DNA of 64,000 bases from Cyathus striatus (Eukaryota > Basidiomycota > Agaricomycetes > Agaricales > Nidulariaceae), in NCBI GenBank assembly GCA_025738555.1, contig JAOVFP010000011.1:1674001-1738000 (forward strand). The letters are read 5' to 3'. Under the pieces are notes generated by a model. It worked only from the letters and a program-made list of their open reading frames with translations. It had not been told where the DNA came from and did not search any database. Positions 35,764 through 47,400 of this stretch are shown piece after piece. A program made the position numbers and the translations under genes. The stretch's first letter is position 1. Each line of letters opens with the position of its first letter.

Positions 35764-37058
35764 ATTGACATGATTCAGGGAACTTCATGAAACAATGGGA
35801 TTATATTGAGCATGGAAGCAAAACCATGATGTTGAAAGTATTCATGAAGCCATGATTCACTTGCACACTCAATATCTGAATGCTGGTGCTCATGAGATGA
35901 TCAGTCTGCTATTTCATGAAGAAAATATAGCTGTCACAAGGTATGTTTGTCAATGAACTCATTATCTTATATTCTAACTACACTACTGTCACTCTATCTA
36001 GGAGAGTTGTTACATCTTACTTTGCTCTTTATGAAGCCGACCTTGTGAGGCAGTAATGAGCATGAAGGTTGAGATGAAAGAAATGGTGGTCTGCTGGTTT
36101 TAGCATCTCATTTAAATTTATATTGTATAGTTATGCCACTAGTTACTCAGAGTGATCCTGGGTCAGAAAATTTTGGAATTGCTAATGGGCATACATTTCT
36201 ATGATACTGGCATGATCCTTCACTCAAGGGAACACTCCAACATTGCTGGATGCATGAGAAGAAGAATGTAAAGCCTGAGATCACATGGTCACAACTCCAA
36301 CACAAATTTACTCCCAGATTTGAAGATATTCTTGATCATGGTATTAATGAAGATTGGTATCACCCTGATAATACTTTAGAGGCATTAGTCTTTCATTTAC
36401 ACACATTCTTCTATGCTTATATATTTTTAGATTGGTATTTTGTTGGGTTTTTATTCCTTGGTTACAGGGAGAGCTTGATGCCTACAAGGATTAAGCTAAT
36501 AACTCAGCAAAATGCAGACTGCAATAAAATCCTTCTACATGATGTTCCAAATGATATATGTTTAAATCCTAGTGAATATGGCATATTAGACTTCAAAGCA
36601 TGTATATCTGCATTGAAATAACCTTCAGTTCAGCTAACAATTTGTAGATATCAGTTCAATCTGAGACCATTGAAGAGGCACAAGCTTTTTTTTCACTACC
36701 AGATCATCCAGTGTTTGAGCTTGTTCCCAAGTCATTCTCTGATATAATAAATGAAATTTATATTTGGCATAACTCACCAGAAATAACAAGACACAATGTA
36801 TGGGACATCTATTTGTTGATTTTAATGGATGTCCAGGCAGCAAATGAAGTCCCACACAATGAATACAATCTATGGACTGATAATATTCAATCATTGATGC
36901 AGGATGATACTATCAACAATAAACTAATACCTGGACTTCAAGAACTTGAAGGTGAAATAGAAAATATGACATCAGATGGTTCTTATTACATGGGAGGTGT
37001 TAACAATGGTCATGTATTTACTAAACTACAAGCTGTCTATAGTAGAAATGTTGTGTAA
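35764..37058 (+). pseudogene. Integrase-core (rve-type) transposon protein, internally deleted
   Basis: Conserved blocks read in order: FRELHETMGLY, HDVESIHEAMIHLHTQYLNA, GAHEMISLLFHEENIAV, SYFALYEADLVRQ, TQSDPGSENFGIANGHTFL, WHDPSLKGTLQHCWM, EITWSQLQHKFTPRFEDILD, LVFCWVFIPWLQGELDAYKD, ADCNKILLHDVPNDI, DHPVFELVPKSFSD. This is the usual arrangement of a mushroom family with an integrase core. The segment holding the first catalytic Asp (expected between DLVRQ and TQSDPG) is missing. There is a TGA at 35807, a frameshift near 36490, and two Arg-to-Cys changes (VFCWVF, ADCNK) that look like CG-to-TG. Introns lie near 35940-36000 and 36388-36430. Non-functional. Confidence 0.65.
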
Positions 37059-37310
37059 AAATGAAAAAAAATACTTATTTCAACTTATTTCACTGAGACT
37101 GTAAGTTATACCTTGTTATACATGGCTCATATTCCTCATCAAGCACCAACATATTATATGAATGTAGGGTACATTTTTCTTTGTCAAATTCTACTAATTT
37201 ATTGTATTTATTACTAACTAAGCATGTGCACTATCAGAACTTGAACACAAGGCCTCAGCAAGCAACACCACTGCAATGCCAAAGTTAAATCTGCAACACC
37301 AGGCAATGGA
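37059..37310. other. Short intergenic stretch
   Basis: No feature seen between the integrase remnant and KT-5. Confidence 0.4.
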
Positions 37311-37539
37311 GCTCTTTATACTTAGCCATGTATTCTGTACAGATCCGTGCAGAATCTGTGTGGAATCTGCACAGATTTTTTTCATTTTGGCAGAGGTTTT
37401 TTTGGGTCTGTACAGATTCTGCACAGATTCCGAAAATTCCGTATGGATTACACAGAATTCCTCAGAATTCTGCATTACAGACCTGAAAATTCAGTACAGA
37501 TTAGAATTTTATTATACTTATTTCCTTGCATGTGACACT

Positions 37540-37754
37540 CTGCATTAAGCATGACACTAGGTGTTGAGTGTGACACTATATGTTAAATGTGACACTATAA
37601 GCGTGACACTAGGTGTTGAGTGTGATACTAGGTGTTGAGTGTGACACTATACATTAAATGTGACACTATAAGCGTGACACTATACATTAAATGTGACACT
37701 ATGCATTAAGTGTGACACTAGGTGTTGAGTGTGACTAAGTGTGACACTAAGTGT
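37540..37754. repeat. 19-bp minisatellite of KT-5, left half
   Basis: Units like GTGTGACACTAGGTGTTGA. The right half is at 41767-42150. Confidence 0.8.
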
Positions 37755-37833
37755 CACGGCGGGTTTCCAGCTGTCCAGTACGAGTTGTCCGTTGGCCTGT
37801 CCTTTTGTCTGTCATGTTCTGGCATCAGTCACA

Positions 37834-37968
37834 ATGTCACAGAACACCGAACTGGTTGATATCTTGATCATCAAAGCCAAGGCAAATCAAACCAAGGCAT
37901 GTGGTGTGCGAAAACAATTCTCTTACAATAAAATTGGTGCATACCTTCAGAATATTAGTGGCAGTCCT
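37834..37968 (+). CDS. Exon-like fragment of unknown gene inside the 4 kb element
   Basis: ATG at 37834 begins SQNTELVDILIIKAKANQTK followed by ACGVRKQFSYNKIGAY, with a GTACAC donor-like end. More exon-like pieces follow the acceptor-like TTTTTCAG near 38764 (MSNVPAGTVHLKILNSL to a GTGAAT donor near 38860) and near 39781 (TTEPEPAVKRVETGPEPT). They may be parts of the element's own gene or captured host exons. The family is not recognised. Confidence 0.35.
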
Positions 37969-38159
37969 GTACACACATTTTCATGTTGGGAATTATTTTA
38001 TTTCACTGTCCTACTAATTAAATATGTACCTCCATGTTACTTATTACTTTGTTTAGTGTATAGTATGTGCAAACTTCAGTTACAGCACCTTCTATGGAAC
38101 TCATTTTTCCCTTTGTCTCTTCTCTTTGTTCCAAATATGTTCCAAACGAAGTCAACATA

Positions 38160-39340
38160 ACTGACGAGGTGCACCAGAGCAACTACTTGGTAACATTTCC
38201 TCAAGTATTGATTAAGTGATGTAAGAACAAGTTACAACTATTAATAAATGTTCAAAACCAGTACTAACATGCAACGTACGTTGCTTCGCGATGCATGTTA
38301 AAGTGCAAGCTTGACGAATCCTAGTTTTAGTTACATCCTTTTTATACACACTAAGTTAACTTGTTACATTATATTTTAATTTTTAGTTGTCACTATTTCC
38401 AGCTTGAATTTATTTGAACAGAATTTAATCAGTAGTATACTTTTTTGTCTTCAATATTATTCTTATGATTAACTTTTGCTTCATTTTTACATTAAAAAGC
38501 TGGTATAAGGTACTCATTTTGAGCTGATTAAAGTGAAAAAATCAAACTATTGACAATGAGCAGAGAATGGATGACTTCCCACAGCGTTTAGAAACCCAGA
38601 TTAAAATTTCTAAACACCTTAAGCGACATTTGCCATGTTGCCGCTGTCCAAATCGGCTCAACCTGACAGCTGATCTTAAAATTCACATCTTTCTAGTTCA
38701 AAATCTGGAAGAGGCCCCCCCCCCCTCTTCCAGTTGTAAACAGCTATTCTAAACACATTTTTCAGCTCCGATGTCAAATGTCCCTGCAGGGACTGTTCAT
38801 CTCAAGATTCTCAACAGTCTACTCCCGCACTCCCTCTTGCCTTTCACTCCTTTCGCCAGGTGAATAATCGTGATTCTCTGGCTTTTATGCTGATTTTCTG
38901 CTCAAACAACAAGTCTGTTCATATAGCATTGCTGAAAACACTAGAGTTGACTGAGAGTACAACTAAAGCCGCTTTAAAGTTCGAATTAATACACCCATTA
39001 CTAAGTTTAACTAGTCAAAGAAATGTATAGAATTAACATATATATATGCATGACTTAATTGGCGAAGTATCTTGAAGGCATTGTTACAGTAGCACCTGTA
39101 ATCGACACAATTGCTAGAAGGGAGCGATAAGGATAAGATAAGATAAGATAAAGATAGTAATGATGCATTTTATAATTGATGTTCAAACATTTGAGAGAAA
39201 GTGCACCATGGTTAGAAATGTAGAGCTAAATTAGCCGAACGCCGCTCGCTTAACATTTAGATAAATAATCTGTAATTCTAAACCCAGTGGGAAGTCATCC
39301 AGTGTACTTATACGAGCGTGACGCACAAATTCAAGCGTGG
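38160..39340. other. Interior of the 4 kb element, left of foldback element
   Basis: Contains the exon-like piece at about 38764-38860 and a GATAA microsatellite near 39130. No full gene is identified. Confidence 0.35.
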
Positions 39341-39343
39341 CGG

Positions 39344-40494
39344 CCAGCTCCTAAAACCATCCCCTCGCCTTGCTCGATTGGCCTACATGTGATTAGGTAA
39401 GAGATCGGGACAAACAATAAACAGATCTAAGAGGCCAAACTCACAAGGGAGGGGCTGGCAAATTTGGTCTCAGGGTTCCCAGTGATGTGACAGAACCTTG
39501 CTTGTGGGTCGCGAAAAATAGTGCCGCTTACAGAAATCGTTAACTTCACACACAATATACTGTACTCCTGCCATATTATCTAAGCTTATATATCAGTCCC
39601 ACATCGCTTTAGGATTTTAAAATATTATGGTTATTCACTGATATTGAACATCAATATTGAGCATTGAAACTTTCAAGGGATGACATTGGGACTTAAATAA
39701 ATGCGGCTTCAAACTATAAAGCTTGTATTAAATGCACTTATTAGCTATTTTTCTACATATAAATTTACTTCCTCCTAGCCTCTATCTCTGCACCAGTGAC
39801 CACCGAGCCTGAACCTGCTGTGAAAAGAGTTGAAACAGGCCCAGAACCAACAAAAAACAAAGGAAAGTGTAATTCCCCACTTTCAATTCATTTATCCTAT
39901 GCCGGTACATGCACACCTTATTTATCATCACTACATGTATACTACGTAAACTGCAATATCTATTATGTTCTCCTCCCATTCACCCACTATGCTGCACCTC
40001 TAAGTCCCTTCTACCCCACACGCAATCACTGCATGATGGCATCCTTGTACTTAAAGGTAGTGGGCTATGCTGCTTGCTGACCCTATTCCATTATTGTATA
40101 GTATGTGCTGCAACAGGACTAGCTAGCTTATGGTATATACTAAATTTAGCAAATGCATAAGTGCAGTCATACAATAGCTCAGTAAAATTTATTCCATTGA
40201 TTTCTACAGTATGAAGTTCTGAATCTTGAAAATGATGTGCAGGGAACTGAGGCTGCTGGAACCTGCATGGGACACAATATATTGCATGTGAAGTTAACGA
40301 TTTCTGTAAGCGACACTATTTTTCATGACCCACGAGCAAGGTTCTGTCACATCACTGGGAACCCCGAGACCAAATTTGCCAGCCCCTCCCTCATGAGTTT
40401 GGCCTCTTAGATCTGTTTATTGTTTGTCCCGATCTCTTACCTAATCACATGTAGGCCAATCGAGCAAGGCGAGGGGATGGTTTTAGGAGCCTGG
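39344..40494. mobile_element. Foldback element with ~220-bp inverted arms and 8-bp duplication
   Basis: 39344-39570 and 40270-40494 are reverse complements at roughly 95% by eye, beginning CCAG-CTCCTAAAACCATCCC. CGTGGCGG is duplicated (39336-39343 and 40495-40502). The 8-bp duplication with a CAG-like end suggests the hAT type. The 700-bp loop contains exon-like sequence with splice-like borders (39779-39866 and from 40210). No transposase is seen. Confidence 0.8.
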
Positions 40495-40502
40495 CGTGGC
40501 GG

Positions 40503-41690
40503 ATAAATCCAAGCATGGCTGGCAAATCTGATGAGTGTTTCAGACAAATCCGAGCATGGCAGCAAAATCCGTACGTGCATACACAGCCACTATGCATTTT
40601 CGCTTGCCAATGCAGACAAATAGGGGGAGCAAGCTCCTATCGTATACCAGAACCGCATGCCTCACCTTTTCGGCATCTCCCTTAGATGGCAATGTCCTGA
40701 TGGACAGTCATGGACCACTATGCCCCTTCACCATAGCTTACATAATCAATTCAATTTCATACAGGAACCCAGGTGGGAGTGTGGGAATAGCGACAAGAAA
40801 TGGTCAAATTTCTCCTGTAAAAGCAGAGGAGTAGAAATAAAATGTTAAAATGCTCACTAAGAACAGATACTGATGGACAGAAGGAGTGAACTTACTTTCC
40901 AACAGCACAACTCATTGAATTTAAGTAATATTTAAAGTGCTGGCTGGCATTGCCTTTCTGCAGTGCATTGCGGTGTAGACCCCACCGAAGTACAAACACA
41001 AACAAACAAGATCACGTGATTCTGGGACCAATCAATGATCTCTAATTTCCCAGGATACGTGTCATGCTCTTTCTCTTTCTCCACCATCATGCATGCAACA
41101 TTGCCGCTCTCCTACATCAAGACACTGCCACCGCACGAAGTTTTCAAGCTATGTATTCAAAATAGTATCTCTGCATCCACCTCCTCACGTTTGATGACAG
41201 AACGAGAATGAAAATTATCAACCAACTGTCGCTTTGATGTGTGCGCAAGAGCTGGGTTATGGAGATGTCGCGAGTGGAAGGAAATGAATGACAGATAAAG
41301 GGGACTTGCAAGATATGGGTATGAGGGTGGGGGACATATAGTAGCCTTTGTTTATGGTAGCATGTATTCACATGTATGTAGATAGATGCTAATATATATA
41401 TGTTATACATAATTTCAAATTTCAGTGCATGAGTTGATATGAAATTGATGGGGCAATGGACTTATCACATGACGAGAGCGAGACGTTGCTTAGCTCTTAA
41501 GCCGAAAAAGGGAGGCGTGCGGTTTAGGAACACCGTAAGCTCCCCCAATAAACGCACTGGCGTTATTCACTTCTAGTTATTAATAATCACATCATCACAA
41601 CACCTCTTTAACGAGCTAGCTCAGTTTTGCCTTTGTTTTAAATCTATTCCACAGCCATCACGAACCAGCTTAAGTTGCGTGTCATACACG
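40503..41690. other. Interior of the 4 kb element, right of foldback element
   Basis: Only short frames (40535-40834, 41144-41410 minus), with no recognised motif. Confidence 0.35.
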
Positions 41691-41766
41691 TGCCTGATGC
41701 AGAATAGGACAGACCACACGACAGGCCAAAGGACAGCTGAAACTGGACAGCCAAAAGCCCGCCGTG

Positions 41767-42150
41767 TGTTGAGTGTGACACTAAACATTGAGTGTGACAC
41801 TATGCATTGAGTGTGACACTAGATGTTGAGTGTGACACTAGGTGTTGAGTGTGACTAAGCGTGACACTAAGTGTTGAGTGTGACACTATGCATTAAGCGT
41901 GATACTATGCATTAAGTGTGACACTATACATTAAACATAACACTATACATTAAGCATAACACTAAGTATTGAGTGTGACACTATGCATTAAGCATAACAC
42001 TAAGTGATGAGTGTGACACTCTGCATTAAGCATGACACTAAGTGTTGAGTGTGACACTATACATTAAGCATAACACTATGCATTAAGTGTTATACTATGC
42101 ATTGAGAATGATACTATATATTGAGTGTATCATGGATTTTGTATAGTGTG
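41767..42150. repeat. 19-bp minisatellite of KT-5, right half
   Basis: Continuation of the 37540-37754 array after the nested element. Confidence 0.8.
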
Positions 42151-42586
42151 ACACTTTTCACCTAGGGTTACACTTGACATGTGTGACAAGGCAGCAATGC
42201 ATAAATCCACACAGAATCCATATAGAATAATCACCTCTAATAATAATAATAGCTACTATATAAATTCTGTATGGTATCTATACAGGTCTGTATGGGTCTG
42301 TATGGATCCACATGGAATCTGCACAGATCCATACAGATCCGTACAGACCTCTTGGAGGAGTGTAAATTACTGAGGCAATGCCACTTGGGCAATGTCAAAA
42401 TACCCAGCAATGTCAAAATCTGTACATCTGTGTTATTGTAGTAGTACATTCTTTATTATGAAAAATCTATCCACCAACAGTCATAAGTGCAACAGCATGA
42501 CATACTGATCAACTTGAACTACTGATTGACAATAGCATAGAGATAACTGGATAGAACTACTCAAAGAGAATGATATGCTAAGGAGG

Positions 42587-42645
42587 CAGTTAGCCAAGAT
42601 TATAGGTCAGTAGTGGGGGGGCACTACCACCTACTTATCGTGGTG
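42587..42645 (+). pseudogene. 3' end of a second membrane-protein gene copy
   Basis: AAGGAGGCAGTTAGCC and CACCTACTTA match the last coding bases of the 3347-4474 gene (the ...RRQLAEDL...PPPTYY end), with frameshifts. The body of this copy is not found upstream because KT-5 lies there. Confidence 0.55.
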
Positions 42646-42959
42646 CTGCTTAACAATAAAGTAACATGATAAAGTATCTTAACTATCAAAAACATCCTTG
42701 GGTATGGTTTTATATTTGATGAGTACTGTGGAGGAAGATACTAGCTTGGGGGTATTTTCTCAACAAAGAATATGTGAGTCAATGGATGTCTGTCCATTCT
42801 CCAGTTCTAGTGAGGTATGATTTGAGCAGAAATGGGGGGAAATGAAAACCTAAGTTGAAAGAGAGTGGGTATGACAGTTTAAGTAGCTAACAAATGCAGT
42901 ATGTATAAGTAAGCAACAGAAGGAATGAAATGTGGTATGGTAATGAAGAACACAAAATT

Positions 42960-44160
42960 TATGTCACAGACAACCTGCATGCTCTACAGTACTTCAATGA
43001 TGATAATTAAGATTTCTTTGGTGACAGTAGTCTCAGCTACCTATCTGTTAGTTCTCATTCAGATCTGTGATACCTGCTTTGCACATGTTTCTGGAAAAGA
43101 GCTGCATAATGAAACATGGCACAACAGCACAGTATTTTCCAGATTTCTCTTGCCATTTCATTTACTTTGTAGAGCTTATTTGTATACAAGTACTGCCCCT
43201 CTTGGTCTATCAGTGATCATTCTGCCAAGGGGCCTTACAATGCTATGTTTATTTTAATGGTATGTTTCTGTCAAGACTGGTATTTCTACTTAAGGTCAGG
43301 AGCATAAAGGTAGGAAGTGTGGGACAGAAGGACCATTGGCTTCAGCTTATATGCTGCACCCCTTTTCATTCTTGTGGTCCAGGTGTTTTGAAGTGCAGAA
43401 GGGAGAGACAGGAGTGCAGAGTGCAGAGTCATTACTGTGGAAGCAACAATTCAAGCCAAGGTGAGTAGAAACTCAAGGACAAGTATGAGGGACTGTAACT
43501 TAGTTGGTATTCAAACTGGGTAGTAGTAGTACAAGATGTGCTACTTAAATACTATACAACTTCACCAATGACTAGTGAATGAATGGGTAATAGTATACTA
43601 ATTGATAAACATAATAAGATGGTGGCAGAAGGTGGAGTAGGATTTGAATATAATATGTACCAAGGATGAACTAAGGATTGAAAGGAATGCTGAGACAAGT
43701 ATACCCAGGGTATGATGGAGAAAGCATAATGGAGAGCAGATAAGAACTGGATGAATAAGGTGATATAAGCTCTGCAACTTGCAGTCAGAAGAGCAGAAGG
43801 GATTAAGTGAAAGGATGATATCTACACAAGTCAAGAAGTGCAGAGAGTGCAGAGAGTGCAGAGTAGAAGTGTGGGAATAAGGTAGGAAAGGTACAGCTAT
43901 GACAGTTTCATTCAGATATCGAAAGCTGTTATAAACCTCATTTCATATACAGGAAGTGATATATATATATATATATTGTGTTGTCACTACATCAAACATT
44001 AATGCCCATGCAACAGTAACATGAGTTTCTATATTGATGATGAATTCATTGGCTTACTAATACAATGTTTTGGTTTACTCCAATACATCTATTGTTCCAG
44101 GAGAATGCACATTCATGCTGCAAAATGGACATGATCATATTGTAGTCCTAATATACTGTA
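42960..44160 (+). pseudogene. Third copy of the membrane-protein gene, degraded
   Basis: CDTCFAHVSGKELHNETWHN (43060-43130) matches the CSICSAHVDKQEMYHGTWHN block of the first copy. YKPHFIYRK and MSFYIDDEFIG near 43920-44050, and SNTSIVPGE-like DNA to 44110, match its later exons. In between are unrelated or shuffled sequences (43260-43900). Stops and frameshifts abound. With the fragment at 42587-42645 this looks like an old tandem duplication. Confidence 0.6.
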
Positions 44161-46079
44161 TTTTAACTCAATAATCATTTATCAGTGTTTCCAGAAATCC
44201 TGGTAAAGAGTGTTAGCTTTGCACTTTCTTTTCCCAGGCCCAAACTTATCTCTACCTCCATTCACCCCACCTGCTCCAATCCCTCCATCAACTGAAGGCA
44301 TGTCAATATTGATGTTTTCTGCCTGTGTACCTGAGTAGAGGCTACCCTCATTGTCTCTACAAACACCATCAGGCTGCAGCACTCTGAGGACCTCATCAAT
44401 AAGCACAGTACAAGGAAGGTTGCTATCATCATCAAACTGATCCAAAGCTTCAAATTCTACATCTGCATCTTCAGCCACTATCATGTTGGATGAGGAGTCT
44501 TGTGCTATAGAAACATTTACCAGAGTGGTTGCCTTTGGATTGGTAAGTTCCTCATAAAAGTCAATGTCTGTCTTCTTAAGATTGTAAATAGCAGTGCATG
44601 CTTCCATGCTGTCCAGTGACTGGAATGAGAGGTTCCACTTCCCCGTTCGACACATCTCAAATGCCTGTAATGGGATTAGCAGTTAACATTGGAGCAAACT
44701 ATAGCACACACCTTCAGAATCAAGTCTTTCCAGTTTAATGTTTCAAATGCATTCCACAGCCATTGAACACTACAATCTCTCAGCAATCCAATTCATTGAT
44801 CCAGCTTCACACCCTCCTTGGCTGCCAGCTTCACCTTTACGTTGTTAACAATATCTTTGTGATATGACTGCTTTAAGGAATGTTTGAAGTGCAGCATTCA
44901 GGCACAAAGTGGATTATTATATCAGGGTATGTTTCCTTCATCCATATTCTAAACTCCTGTGAGCAATGAACTGACCATACATCTATCAGCCAGATAGCCT
45001 TATGATCTGCTGGGAGCCCTAGCTTCAGTCTCTGTTCTCTAAAATATGGGGCAATGATGACAGTGACCAGCCACTTCATTGTCATCTGATTTGACCAATA
45101 TGTCTTTGAACCATATCCTTCATAGATTGCTTGGAAGGGAAACACACATCTTCCCAGTTGTCAGGCAACTTCTGTGCAGCCCATTGTCATGAAAGTTGAA
45201 ACCATATTGCAATATATTTAGCCTTAAACATCATTGCAAAATGCTTGAGAAGTTTCTGTGCAGGTATTGAAATACTACTGTATGACAATGTAGGGCATGT
45301 CTCATTGTACTAATCCCTTGACTTGATACAACCTATTATAACGTATTCTTAAGATTGTGTCTAGATTATAATGTAAGGTAATATTATGTATCATGTATTA
45401 ACCCTCATCATATTTTTTATCTGTCAAGTCACAAGTCACCAGTGACTAGTGACTTAAAGAATGAATCACATGAAATAAAATAAAATAAAACTGAGAAGTG
45501 CTGATATTTGGCTGACATTGCCACTTCAAGATTTGTGGGCACATAGAAAATTCCGGGCACACACAAAAGTGAGCATGATTGAGCATGCCATGCTCAAGGC
45601 CAAATTTTCATGCTCAAAAGTGAGTATGATTGAGCATGTCATGCTCAAGGTATTTATTTTAGCTCTAAATGGCCCATTTGTGGGTCAAAAAGAGTGTAAA
45701 TCAAATTTACATAGTAGTGTTGTATGGCTGTGTCATATTGTGAATGTGAGTGATGTTTCTAATCAAGATATGAAGTCAAATCTTGAAGAATAATATTTAT
45801 ACTTCATGCTCAAACATGTGCATGCACACTCATGTTCACACTCCAGGTGTGAGCATGGATTGAGCATGCATGCACACATCATGCTCAAGATTTTACTTCA
45901 CACTCAGGGTCAACATCTCATCCACAAGGTCCATACATTCATGCACAGGGTCTGAGTTTTCATGCTCAAGGTTATCAACTCACACTCAAGGTCTGTCAAC
46001 TCATGCTCAAAGTTTTTACTTCATGCTCACAAAAAAATTATATGTAACATTTATATTTTGGCTTCACTTACATGTAGGA

Positions 46080-47400
46080 GGAAAAGTAAGTTGCAAGTGT
46101 AATATATGTGAGAATGAATAGGAATACCAATCACACTCAGACATTGAGCATGAGTTTATTACTTGTGAGTGTGAATAGGAATACCAATTATACTCATGCT
46201 CAAGTTAAAGGACATTGAGGGTGAGTGTAATATTTGTGAGCATGAATAGGAATACCAATCACACTCATGCTCAAGTTAAAGGACATTGAGTGTGAGTGTA
46301 ATACATGTGAGCATGAATAGGAATACCAATTATGCTCATGCTCAAGTTAAAAGACATTGAGTGTGAGTGTAATACTTGTGAGTGTGAATAGGAATACCAA
46401 TTATGCTCATGCTCAAGTTAAAGAACATTGAGTGTGGGTGTAATACTTGTGAGCATGAATAGGAATACCACACTCATGCTCAAGTTAAAAGACATTGAGC
46501 ATGAGTGTAATACTTGTGAGCATGAATAGGAATACCAATTATGCTCATGCTCAAGTTAAAGAACATTGAGTGTGAGTGTAATACTTGTGAGCATGAATAG
46601 GAATACCACACTCATGCTCAAGTTAAAAGACATTGAGCATGAGTGTAATACTTGTGAGCATGAATAGGAATACCAATTATGCTCATGCTCAAGTTAAAGA
46701 ACATTGAGTGTGAGTGTAATACTTGTGAGCATGAATAGGAATACCACACTCACACTCAGGTTAAAGGACATTGAGCATGAGTGTAATACTTGTGAGCATG
46801 AATAGGAATACCAATTATGCTCATGCTCAAGTTAAAGAACATTGAGTGTGAGTGTAATACTTGTGAGCATGAATAGGAATACCACACTCATGCTCAAGTT
46901 AAAGGACATTGAGCATGAGTGTAATACTTGTGAGCATGAATAGGAATACCAATTATGCTCACACTCAAGTTAAAGGACATTGAGTGTGAGTGTAATACTT
47001 GTGAGTGTGAATAGGACTATCACACTCATGCTCAAGTTAAAAGACATTGAGTGTGAGTGTAATACTTGTGAGCATGAATAGGACTACCAATTATGCTCAT
47101 GCTCAAGTTAAAGAACATTGAGCATGAGTGTAATACTTGTGAGCATGAATAGGAATACCAATTATACTCACACTCAAGTTGAATGTAAGTGTAATATTTG
47201 TGAGTGTGAATAGGAATACCAATTATACTCACACTCAAGTTGAATGCAAATTTGTGAGCATGAGTAAGAATACCAATCACACTCATGCTCAAGTGAAATA
47301 CAAGTGTAATATTTGTGAGCATGAGTAAAAATGCCAATCAAGCTCACACTCAAGTTAAAGGACATTGAGTGCAAGTGTAAATAAGTATTATAAATGTGAT
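46080..47400. repeat. 71-bp tandem array of ML-1
   Basis: Around 18 units containing GAGCATGAATAGGAATACCA, TGCTCATGCTCAAGTTAAA and ACATTGAGTGTGAGTGTAA. Minus-strand frames here are artefacts. Confidence 0.88.

Larger units (their letters stand above)
37755..41766. mobile_element. 4.0 kb TIR element with CACGGCGGG ends and 3-bp duplication
   Basis: The left end is CACGGCGGGTTTCC followed by GCTGTCCAGT. The right end, inward on minus, is CACGGCGGGCTTTTGGCTGT then CCAGT. CTGTCC words continue on both sides for about 60 bp. TGT flanks both ends (37752-37754 and 41767-41769) and fits the interrupted 19-bp unit. CAC-starting TIRs with a 3-bp duplication suggest the CACTA (CMC) type, but no transposase is recognised. 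The interior has exon-like pieces and a nested foldback element. CG content is higher than in the surroundings, so it is young. Confidence 0.7.
37319..42372. mobile_element. KT-5, KDZ-type-terminus element with nested 4 kb insertion
   Basis: The left end is GAGCTCTTTATACTTAGCC. The right end, inward on minus, is CAGTAATTTACACTCCTCC. AGGCAATG is perfectly duplicated (37311-37318 and 42373-42380). Without the nested element it is about 1.04 kb, like KT-2 and KT-4. Its 19-bp array is split by the insertion (37540-37754 and 41767-42150). Confidence 0.88.

Noticed and set aside
44262..44453. Second minus-strand frame overlapping the DDE C-terminus
   Set aside because: It is a shadow in another frame of the conserved WNLSFQSLDS exon.
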